From positions 620,001 through 684,000 of the forward strand of contig CP075525.1 of NCBI GenBank assembly GCA_025808415.1: a stretch of DNA of 64,000 nucleotides, given 5' to 3'. A program made the position numbers and the translations under genes. A model generated the notes under the pieces. That model was given only the letters and a program-made list of their open reading frames with translations, made no database searches and was not told the DNA's origin. Origin of the DNA: Cyclobacteriaceae bacterium (GTDB lineage Bacteria > Bacteroidota > Bacteroidia > Cytophagales > Cyclobacteriaceae). Every line of letters begins with the position of its first letter. Position 1 is the first letter of the stretch. Shown piece after piece: positions 9,846 through 16,001 of this stretch.

Positions 9846-9877
9846 GTTCCGGCAGGGTCTCTTACACCCTCCGGAAC
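9846..9877 (-). other. Intercistronic hairpin between amtB and the porin gene
   Basis: GTTCCGG-C-AGGGT pairs with ACCCT-CCGGAAC: 12 base pairs with one bulged C and a 7-nt loop. It begins 14 bp after the amtB stop. No U-run follows immediately on the minus strand, so it is not a clear terminator. It could stop RNase decay or act as a partial attenuator that lowers downstream expression relative to amtB. Confidence 0.55.
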
Positions 9878-9891
9878 GCTTTGGTGATGCA

Positions 9892-11229
9892 TCAGGCAGC
9901 AATTCCCTTATCCAGTTCTAATGAATTCAGGTTTTCACCGTGTTGGCTGTAATCTGATCCAACTTGTTTTTCTTCTCGGCTGATGGTCATCGGTGAAATA
10001 AGATCGGTAATTTTCAGGATGACAAATGACCCAATGCTGATAAAAGCAACGGCAACCACGAGTCCGATCATTTGCACTTTGAATAATTCAAACTCACCAA
10101 AGAACAGTCCGTTACCTGTTCCGTTTCCACTGTTCACTGCAGTGCTGGCGAGTAATCCTGTCATTACCATACCTACAGCACCACCCACACCATGGCAAGG
10201 GAATACATCAAGAGTATCTTCCAGGGAAGTTTTAGATTTCCAATGCACCACCACATTGCTGATCAGCGCGGCCATTGTTCCTATGAAAAGACTGGCCGGT
10301 ATAGTTACAAATCCGGCAGCCGGTGTTATGGCAACAAGCCCTACCACAGCACCAATGCAGAAGCCAAGGGCAGAGGGTTTCTTGCCGCGAACAGAATCAA
10401 ACAGTACCCAGTATAATCCAGCAGCAGCCGAAGCTGTGTTTGTTGCTGCAAAGGCTGAAGCTGCAAGTGTTCCTGCGCTGAGCGCACTGCCAGCGTTGAA
10501 GCCGAACCAACCAAACCAGAGCAAGCCTGTGCCCAGCAGTACAAAGGGAATGTTAGCCGGTTTAATCGCCTCTTTTACTTCTGTTTTATTTCTTAAATAC
10601 ATGGAAGCGATAAGGGCCGCGAAGCCCGCAGACATATGCACAACTGTTCCTCCGGCAAAATCCAAAACGCCAAGCTTGAAGAAGAACCCATCAGCATGCC
10701 ACGTCATATGTGCCAGTGGCGCATAAATGAATAGTGAGAACAGTACCAGGAAAATAATGTACGACTTAAAGCGTATGCGTTCAGCAAAGGTGCCGGTAAT
10801 CAGAGCTGGCGTGATGATGGCAAACTTGAGTTGGAAGAAGGCAAATAACACCAATGGTATTGTACCGAACACGGGTGCGTCCAATACATTCTGGAACATG
10901 AAGTAGGTGGTTGGGTTACCGATAACCCCACCGATGGAATCGCCAAAGGCCAGGCTGAAACCCACGACAATCCACAGTACGCTAATCACGCCCATGGCGA
11001 TAAAACTTTGAAGCATAGTAGAGATGATGTTTTTGGTGTTGATCATGCCTCCATAGAAATAGGCGAGGCCCGGGGTCATTAATAACACGAGGGCTGTGGC
11101 GGCAAGCATCCAGGCCACATCCCCGGAGTCGATGCCCTCGGTGTTGATGGTGGCCGGTACAGCGGGCATAAATACAGCCAGTATGCTGAACCCGACCAGA
11201 AGTGCAAGGTAGAGTAAGGATCGTTTCAT
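9892..11229 (-). CDS. amtB: Ammonium transporter
   Basis: Inner-membrane Amt/Mep channel that brings ammonium into the cell, 445 residues with about 11 predicted membrane helices after a cleavable-type N-terminal segment (MKRSLLYLALLVGFSILAVF). The conserved pore residues are visible: GLAYFYGGM near helix 2, the first twin histidine in GGTVVHMSAG, the second in DVFPCHGVGG, and WFGWFGFNAGS. The C-terminal tail (EEKQVGSDYSQHGENLNSLE) has the length needed for contact with a PII protein, but no glnK/glnB is next to it, unlike many bacteria. It is first in the amtB-porin-glnII unit, and its upstream region carries two copies of a 16-bp motif. Confidence 0.96.
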   Translation of the reverse strand: MKRSLLYLALLVGFSILAVFMPAVPATINTEGIDSGDVAWMLAATALVLLMTPGLAYFYGGMINTKNIISTMLQSFIAMGVISVLWIVVGFSLAFGDSIGGVIGNPTTYFMFQNVLDAPVFGTIPLVLFAFFQLKFAIITPALITGTFAERIRFKSYIIFLVLFSLFIYAPLAHMTWHADGFFFKLGVLDFAGGTVVHMSAGFAALIASMYLRNKTEVKEAIKPANIPFVLLGTGLLWFGWFGFNAGSALSAGTLAASAFAATNTASAAAGLYWVLFDSVRGKKPSALGFCIGAVVGLVAITPAAGFVTIPASLFIGTMAALISNVVVHWKSKTSLEDTLDVFPCHGVGGAVGMVMTGLLASTAVNSGNGTGNGLFFGEFELFKVQMIGLVVAVAFISIGSFVILKITDLISPMTISREEKQVGSDYSQHGENLNSLELDKGIAA

Positions 11230-11347
11230 AAAATTCTGGGTTTAGGTTTGATTGAAGGATTTTCTTTTGAATCTCAAGCAAACTTCAGAATGTTTTATTG
11301 GATTTTTACCGTATTGTTAATAAAAAGTATCGAAAACGATTTAAATA

Positions 11348-11433
11348 GGGTATTTTTTGACCCTGATTCTCAAAAAAACTTATTTATTTTTAATAATAAG
11401 GGTATTTTTTAACCCATTAGTCTGTAAATACCC
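11348..11433. promoter_or_regulatory. Repeated operator-like motif upstream of amtB
   Basis: GGGTATTTTTTGACCC (11348-11363) and GGGTATTTTTTAACCC (11400-11415) are near-identical 16-mers, each with inverted GGGT...ACCC ends. Their starts are exactly 52 bp apart, about five helical turns. A third half-site, AAATACCC, follows in the opposite sense at 11426-11433. They sit about 120-205 bp upstream of amtB and 80-165 bp upstream of the divergent gene at 11515. The spacing suggests cooperative binding of a regulator, plausibly of nitrogen supply; the protein is unknown. Confidence 0.5.
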
Positions 11434-11514
11434 ACTTTCTTAGAGAGACAGTTTACATATGATTCCTGTCCGTTAGTGGGTTGTATTTTCAATCAAAAGT
11501 GAGTTTGTTGCAGC

Positions 11515-12075
11515 ATGGCATATTTACGGTTGTTGTGGGTTGTGTGCCTGGGCATTGCTACATTGAGTCACGCCCAGAAATTCAATTTGTTTGAAATCGA
11601 AAACAATGAATTGGTATGGCGCTGTACCTATTTGTACGATGGCCCGCAGGACAGCCTGAGGCGCGAAGTGGTGTCGATGCTGAAGTCAAAAATTTTTACC
11701 CAAAACGTGGTGCGAAACGAACTTGGTTATAATGGGGAAATCCGTCATTACCAGGTTGACTGTCAGCGGTATGGCCGAAAGTACAACAACACCCCACTAA
11801 TATACTGGAGTGGAGAATGGAAAGGTAAATTTGTTGTAGAAATGGCCGATCAAGGCTATCGGGTAACGATTTATGGGCTTTATTTTGAAAACGAACCGCA
11901 GCAGGTGTCCCGTCACCAAAGCAAGATAACGCGCAAAGGATTTTATAAAAACGAGGTTTGGAAACTGGGCGAACCTACCTTTAGAAAGAAAAAGTTAAAT
12001 GATATGATTCTGATGAGCACAAGTTTGCGCGATGCATTCGACATTATGCAATATCATTCCCCGATAAGGGACTAA
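11515..12075 (+). CDS. Secreted protein of unknown function
   Basis: I do not recognise this 186-residue protein. It has a signal peptide (MAYLRLLWVVCLGIATLSHA, probable cut before QKFNLF). The mature part is rich in charged and aromatic residues and contains two cysteines (WRCTY and VDCQRY) that could form a disulfide, plus a strand-like segment (WKGKFVVEMADQGYRVTIYGLYF). It is divergent from amtB with a 285-bp shared region and lies just upstream of tRNA-Val. A periplasmic role is likely from the signal peptide alone. Confidence 0.7.
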   Translation: MAYLRLLWVVCLGIATLSHAQKFNLFEIENNELVWRCTYLYDGPQDSLRREVVSMLKSKIFTQNVVRNELGYNGEIRHYQVDCQRYGRKYNNTPLIYWSGEWKGKFVVEMADQGYRVTIYGLYFENEPQQVSRHQSKITRKGFYKNEVWKLGEPTFRKKKLNDMILMSTSLRDAFDIMQYHSPIRD

Positions 12076-12131
12076 TTGGGCCACGAGATTTTGTGGGCTA
12101 CTTCAATAGTTTTAATAGCCAACAAAAGATT

Positions 12132-12162
12132 TTTGCGTAAATAATTTTCTCTGCTACATTTG
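12132..12162 (+). promoter_or_regulatory. Promoter of tRNA-Val
   Basis: TTTG (12132-12135) and TACATTTG (12155-12162) match the Bacteroidota -33 and -7 elements, with 19 bp between them. The expected start of transcription is about 12168-12170, a few bases before the tRNA at 12177. Confidence 0.75.
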
Positions 12163-12176
12163 CAGTCCCAAAACAA

Positions 12177-12251
12177 GGGAGCTTAGCTCAGCTGGTTCAG
12201 AGCATCTGCCTTACAAGCAGAGGGTCGGGGGTTCGAATCCCTCAGCTCCCA
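12177..12251 (+). tRNA. tRNA-Val (anticodon TAC)
   Basis: A 75-nt cloverleaf. Acceptor GGGAGCT pairs with AGCTCCC, D-stem GCTC/GAGC, anticodon stem TCTGC/GCAGA with loop CTTACAA (anticodon TAC), T-stem GGGGG/CCCTC with loop TTCGAAT, discriminator A. The 3' CCA is not encoded (next bases CGT). It is followed by a terminator and by a tandem array that begins within its own T-arm sequence. Confidence 0.97.
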
Positions 12252-12258
12252 CGTAAAG

Positions 12259-12286
12259 AAGTCTCCTTATCTTGGGAGACTTTTTT
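12259..12286 (+). terminator. Rho-independent terminator after tRNA-Val, repeated in every array unit
   Basis: AAGTCTCC (12259-12266) pairs with GGAGACTT (12275-12282) around an 8-nt loop, followed by a T-run to 12286. Because it is inside the 170-bp unit, the same hairpin recurs at 12429, 12599, 12769 and 12939, giving five terminators in series. After the last partial unit a degenerate version (AAGTCTCCTT at 13108) has lost its right arm. Confidence 0.85.
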
Positions 12287-12330
12287 ATGCAAGCCATATT
12301 TTATATTCTTAATTCTTCAACTGCCGATAA

Positions 12331-12421
12331 GTATAGCTGGTTACAGCATCCGGCCTACTGCGAGGGTCGAGGGGTTCCCTGCCTGCGTGACGCAGTCAGG
12401 CAGGGAATCCCTCAGCTCCCA
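12331..12421 (+). pseudogene. Decayed tRNA-like copy with palindrome in the T-arm (one per array unit)
   Basis: From the D-loop onward this segment tracks tRNA-Val: AGCTGGTT, CAGCATC, GGCCTA, GAGGGTCG, then GGGGTTC, and after an insertion AATCCCTCAGCTCCCA. The 5' acceptor strand is gone and the anticodon arm no longer folds, so it cannot be a working tRNA. Between TTC and AAT of the T-loop lies an insertion of about 28 bp that forms a hairpin (see 12369-12413). The same structure recurs at +170, +340, +510 and +680. The ancestor could be tRNA-Val or another tRNA with a converted 3' end. Confidence 0.7.
12369..12413 (+). repeat. Palindromic insertion extending the tRNA-like T-stem to a 17-bp hairpin
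   Basis: GAGGGGTTCCCTGCCTG (12369-12385) pairs with CAGGCAGGGAATCCCTC (12397-12413), 16 Watson-Crick pairs and one G-U, loop of 11 nt. The outer five pairs are the tRNA T-stem; the rest is a GC-rich palindrome of the kind dispersed in intergenic DNA of Cytophagales. It recurs in each of the five units. Confidence 0.85.
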
Positions 12422-13134
12422 CGTAAAGAAGTCTCCTTATCTTGGGAGACTTTTTTATGCAAGCCATATTTTATATTCTTAATTCTTCAACTGCCGATAA
12501 GTATAGCTGGTTACAGCATCCGGCCTACTGCGAGGGTCGAGGGGTTCCCTGCCTGCGTGACGCAGTCAGGCAGGGAATCCCTCAGCTCCCACGTAAAGAA
12601 GTCTCCTTATCTTGGGAGACTTTTTTATGCAAGCCATATTTTATATTCTTAATTCTTCAACTGCCGATAAGTATAGCTGGTTACAGCATCCGGCCTACTG
12701 CGAGGGTCGAGGGGTTCCCTGCCTGCGTGACGCAGTCAGGCAGGGAATCCCTCAGCTCCCACGTAAAGAAGTCTCCTTATCTTGGGAGACTTTTTTATGC
12801 AAGCCATATTTTATATTCTTAATTCTTCAACTGCCGATAAGTATAGCTGGTTACAGCATCCGGCCTACTGCGAGGGTCGAGGGGTTCCCTGCCTGCGTGA
12901 CGCAGTCAGGCAGGGAATCCCTCAGCTCCCACGTAAAGAAGTCTCCTTATCTTGGGAGACTTTTTTATGCAAGCCATATTTTATATTCTTAATTCTTCAA
13001 CTGCCGATAAGTATAGCTGGTTACAGCATCCGGCCTACTGCGAGGGTCGAGGGGTTCCCTGCCTGCGTGACGCAGTCAGGCAGGGAATCCCTCAGCTCCC
13101 ACATTTCAAGTCTCCTTCTCCTTGGATTAGCTCC

Positions 13135-13647
13135 TTAATTAAATTTATTCCGCTTCTCCTCCCTCAACATTTCCGGAAAGCCCATTTTTCGCGCGAGCGC
13201 ATTAACAGCCATTACAATTCGTTTGGTCTGGGTTTGTGCTGTTTTTGCACTATCAATCCATTTACTGAAATAACGTTGATGACCGGCCGGTAAGGTTTTG
13301 AAAAAGGCGTTCGCCATCGGGTCATCTTTCAGGCAGGCAACGAAATCTGCATTCATCACAAACTTGCTTTCATCAGGCTCAAGCACAACCTTCAGTTTGT
13401 CGCCTTGCTTTTTACCGGTGCTCTTGCGCATGGTAGCGTTAAAGGGAATAATGAATTTCCCATCACCCATCGGGATTAGTGCAATTTGCTTGATGTCGAA
13501 TTGATCCAGTTTTCCTTTAACCCGAAAAGAAGTCTTGGTATCTGGTTTGAGTTTTTTGGCATGCGCAGCACTTATTTCAATGTAACTCCAGCCGGTTTTT
13601 TCTCCTTTTTTATCAAAACGTTGTATGGTGGCGGTAAAAGCGATCAT
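13135..13647 (-). CDS. DUF1905 / YdeI-OmdA family protein
   Basis: A 170-residue cytoplasmic protein with two parts. Residues ~1-90 are a DUF1905 beta-barrel (FTATIQRFDKKGEKTGWSYIEI, FRVKGKLDQFDIKQIALIPMGDG, FIIPFNATMRKSTGKKQGD). Residues ~110-165 are the helical bacteriocin-protection YdeI/OmdA domain (FFKTLPAGHQRYFSKWIDSAKT, KRIVMAVNALARKMGF). Relatives are linked to resistance to peptides or bacteriocins in some bacteria, but the biochemical role is not established. It is convergent with the tRNA array, ending 33 bp from it, and divergent from a MarR regulator. Confidence 0.85.
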   Translation of the reverse strand: MIAFTATIQRFDKKGEKTGWSYIEISAAHAKKLKPDTKTSFRVKGKLDQFDIKQIALIPMGDGKFIIPFNATMRKSTGKKQGDKLKVVLEPDESKFVMNADFVACLKDDPMANAFFKTLPAGHQRYFSKWIDSAKTAQTQTKRIVMAVNALARKMGFPEMLREEKRNKFN

Positions 13648-13656
13648 GGGATTTAA

Positions 13657-13685
13657 TTGTATCTACAACTATTGTATTAATTTTG
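13657..13685 (+). promoter_or_regulatory. Promoter of the MarR-family gene
   Basis: TTG (13657-13659) and TAATTTTG (13678-13685) match the Bacteroidota -33/-7 elements with 18 bp between them, 24 bp before the ATG at 13709. Confidence 0.5.
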
Positions 13686-13708
13686 GTTTGATCTAAAATA
13701 CCAGCGCT

Positions 13709-14161
13709 ATGGCTTCCATTGAAAGTGAAGTTAAACAGGAAAAATTTCAAAGCGAATTCCAAAAAGCGGCTGTAAACATTTTGTTTACCGGAAGCTGGCT
13801 GTATAACCTGAACGCAACTTTTCTAAAAACGTTTGATGTTACCCCGGAACAATTTAACGTATTACGCATTTTACGGGGCAGCCATCCTAAACCCATCATG
13901 CTGGCCGACATTACCTGCCGTATGATTGATAAAAATAGCAATGCTACACGCTTGGTAGAGAAACTTCGTGTAAAGGGTTTGGTAAAACGTGAAATCTGCA
14001 AGAACAACCGCAGGCAGGTGGACATAAGCATTACCGATAAAGGATTGAACCTGTTAGTGAAAATTGATCGTGCATCGGATGGATGGCAAAATTCGCTGAA
14101 GAACCTGACTAAAGCTGAAGTACAGGAATTAAACCGATTACTGGATAAATTACGAGGATAA
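13709..14161 (+). CDS. MarR-family transcriptional regulator
   Basis: A 150-residue winged-helix regulator. The core (FDVTPEQFNVLRILRGSHPKPIMLADI, NATRLVEKLRVKGLVKREICKNNRRQVDISITDKG) has the MarR helix-turn-helix followed by the wing with its Asp/Arg turn. Members usually repress nearby or own genes and respond to small phenolic or oxidising ligands. The divergent neighbour is the DUF1905 gene, a reasonable target. The downstream AraC gene is convergent, with stops 3 bp apart. Confidence 0.9.
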   Translation: MASIESEVKQEKFQSEFQKAAVNILFTGSWLYNLNATFLKTFDVTPEQFNVLRILRGSHPKPIMLADITCRMIDKNSNATRLVEKLRVKGLVKREICKNNRRQVDISITDKGLNLLVKIDRASDGWQNSLKNLTKAEVQELNRLLDKLRG

Positions 14162-14164
14162 CTT

Positions 14165-15046
14165 TTACTCAATCAGAAAATCCGTTACCTGCCCTGGAAG
14201 CTTTGTGAACAATTGCTTTGGCGTTAACCCCGTAATTTTTTTGCAAGCTTTTACAAAATGTGATTGATCGTAATAGCCAAATCCAAGTGCTTCCACTAAA
14301 TCGCCATGACTTATTGAATCATGTTTGTCGTAGCGGATATTTTTTGCAGTCTCCTGCAAGCGAATCAAGTCGGCAAACAATTTTGGGGAAATCCCAAACA
14401 CCTTTTTAAATCTTCGTTCAAGCGTTTTAATGGTAACATGATTTTGTTCCGCAATTTCCATCATGGTCATTTGAGCAGCGGCACCCTTTTCCAGGGCGGT
14501 GATCACATCACGCATCCATTGATCGGGGGTTCCTTTTCTAAAAAGTTCTTGTGCAAAAAATTGATCTATGTATTTCCGGTGTTCAAGCGGATCGGAAGTT
14601 GAATGCAAGTGATGCGCTAAAGTGCTGCACGCTTCCGAATCAAAGATTTCAGGAAAACTTAGAGGCTGGTTAAGTTGCTGATCGGCCATTACAGGCAGTG
14701 TAAGGGCATGAGGAAAAATCTTAATACTGATGCAGGAGAAATTTTTTTCTGTTTTGGCCCGATTGCCCAACCGGGTTAACGGAAAAAAACCTGAGTCAGG
14801 AAGAGCTTGAAATTCATCGGTCGCATCATGCTGCCACCAAAATCTACCCGTTAGTGTAATCCATGCATCCAGCCGCCCATTGGGAATAGTCCGAACAGTT
14901 AATGGCTCTTTTGCCGATATCCATTTATACATTTCAATGTAGCCCAGTAATAATGGGTCTATGGGTTTTAATTCTTCAACCTGTACAGGATGCATTTGTC
15001 CAAAATTTACAATTATTCCACCGGTGCCGAGGATAGTTTTGTGCAC
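14165..15046 (-). CDS. AraC-family transcriptional regulator (DUF6597-type N-terminus)
   Basis: A 293-residue regulator. The C-terminal ~100 residues hold two AraC helix-turn-helix motifs (MMEIAEQNHVTIKTLERRFKKVFGISPK, then LVEALGFGYYDQSHFVKACKKITGLTPKQ). The N-terminal half (IDPLLLGYIEMYKW, TIPNGRLDAWITLTGRFWW) matches the DUF6597 ligand-binding module. The start could be ATG 14995 rather than 15046; the shorter form leaves 67 bp instead of 16 bp to the divergent hydrolase gene, a more usual promoter space. The hydrolase is the likely target. Confidence 0.88.
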   Translation of the reverse strand: MHKTILGTGGIIVNFGQMHPVQVEELKPIDPLLLGYIEMYKWISAKEPLTVRTIPNGRLDAWITLTGRFWWQHDATDEFQALPDSGFFPLTRLGNRAKTEKNFSCISIKIFPHALTLPVMADQQLNQPLSFPEIFDSEACSTLAHHLHSTSDPLEHRKYIDQFFAQELFRKGTPDQWMRDVITALEKGAAAQMTMMEIAEQNHVTIKTLERRFKKVFGISPKLFADLIRLQETAKNIRYDKHDSISHGDLVEALGFGYYDQSHFVKACKKITGLTPKQLFTKLPGQVTDFLIE

Positions 15047-15062
15047 AAATCAACATTAAAGT

Positions 15063-15908
15063 ATGAAAAGACTCATTTTGATCGCTGTCGGAATTGTAAT
15101 CGCTGGGCTATGTATTAGCATGGCGCAGGGCGTTGCTTATGGAAAGAATTCACAAAGCGGAAAATTTGCGAATGTTAATGGAATACAACTCTATTACGAA
15201 GTGTATGGAGAAGGTCAGCCCCTTTTGTTATTACATGGTAATGGAGGTTCGATAGCCGGAAGGGCGAATCTTATACCTGAACTGGCAAAGAAGTATCGGG
15301 TAATAGCCGTTGATAATCGCTGCCATGGCAAAAGTGGATGTTCAAAAGAGTTGAACTATGAACTGATGGCCAGTGATATCAATGGGTTATTGAATCAACT
15401 GAAAATTGATTCGGCCTATATCTGGGGCCATAGTGATGGTGGTATTATTGGATTGATTATGGGCTATCAATATCCTGTCAAAGTAAAAAAGCTGGTGGCT
15501 ACGGGTGCCAATGTTCAGCCCGACAACACAGCATTGGAGCCCTTCATTGTGGAGATGATGAAAAATTACAAAGCCATACCTGACACACTTATGCAAAAGC
15601 ATATCCGGTTAATGGTGGAACATCCTAACCTTGCTTTTACTGATCTTGGAAAAATCACCGCACCGGTCATGGTCATGGCGGGTGATCGTGATGCAGTATT
15701 GCTCGAACACTCTGTAAAGATTTTCAAAGCTATTCCGAATTCTAACTTATGCATTGTACCGGCCACCACGCATTTTATTTCTGATGAAAAACCCAGCCTG
15801 ATGTTGTATTGGCTAAAAGAATTTTTTGACAAGCCGTTCAGTAAACCTTCAACTGTGGAGTGGGCCAAGAAGGCTGCTGCGCAGCTTATGCCGCAGGGAA
15901 GTAAATAA
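15063..15908 (+). CDS. Secreted alpha/beta hydrolase
   Basis: A 281-residue hydrolase with an N-terminal signal or anchor (MKRLILIAVGIVIAGLCISM). The fold markers are in order: oxyanion segment LLHGNGGS, nucleophile elbow GHSDGG (Ser), acid in MAGDRDAV (Asp) and the final His in ATTHFIS. The cap region is short. The substrate is not predictable; esters or lactones are common. It is divergent from the AraC regulator, and a 93-bp gap separates it from the convergent permease gene. Confidence 0.85.
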   Translation: MKRLILIAVGIVIAGLCISMAQGVAYGKNSQSGKFANVNGIQLYYEVYGEGQPLLLLHGNGGSIAGRANLIPELAKKYRVIAVDNRCHGKSGCSKELNYELMASDINGLLNQLKIDSAYIWGHSDGGIIGLIMGYQYPVKVKKLVATGANVQPDNTALEPFIVEMMKNYKAIPDTLMQKHIRLMVEHPNLAFTDLGKITAPVMVMAGDRDAVLLEHSVKIFKAIPNSNLCIVPATTHFISDEKPSLMLYWLKEFFDKPFSKPSTVEWAKKAAAQLMPQGSK

Positions 15909-16001
15909 TAACAGGATAGTTGGGTTAGTATCCATTAGCTCATGGTACTGTCCGCTAATCCGGGCGCCATATCGGTTTACCTGGGTGGAAGATTTTAGCA
16001 C

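Larger units (their letters stand above)
12235..13102 (+). repeat. Tandem array: five identical 170-bp units anchored in the tRNA-Val 3' end
   Basis: The period is exactly 170 bp. Full units start at 12235, 12405, 12575, 12745 and 12915, and an 18-bp partial unit at 13085-13102 closes the array. I see no difference between units. Each unit contains, in order: the 3' 17 bases of tRNA-Val, the terminator hairpin, an AT-rich spacer of about 45 bp, and a decayed tRNA-like copy whose T-arm holds a palindromic insertion. The 18-bp tRNA 3' end thus appears six times as a direct repeat. Perfect identity means recent expansion, ongoing homogenisation, or an assembly error in copy number. Identical overlapping open frames of about 126 codons run through the units but are a by-product of the repeat. 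Confidence 0.95.

Noticed and set aside
9983..10726. Open frame of 247 codons opposite to amtB
   Set aside because: Shadow of the amtB codon pattern; Ala/Pro/Thr-rich translation without family features.
11230..11514. Sigma-54 or consensus TAnnTTTG promoter for amtB
   Set aside because: No GG-N10-GC pair and no matching -33/-7 pair could be found on the minus strand.
12235..13102. CRISPR array
   Set aside because: Units are identical over their full 170 bp with no variable spacers, and no cas genes are present.
13103..13134. Functional terminator after the last array unit
   Set aside because: AAGTCTCCTT is present but its complementary arm and T-run are lost.
12272..13293. Series of identical, overlapping open frames of about 113-126 codons in the tRNA array
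   Set aside because: They repeat every 170 bp, run through terminator and tRNA 3' end sequence, and have no protein features; they are products of the tandem repeat.
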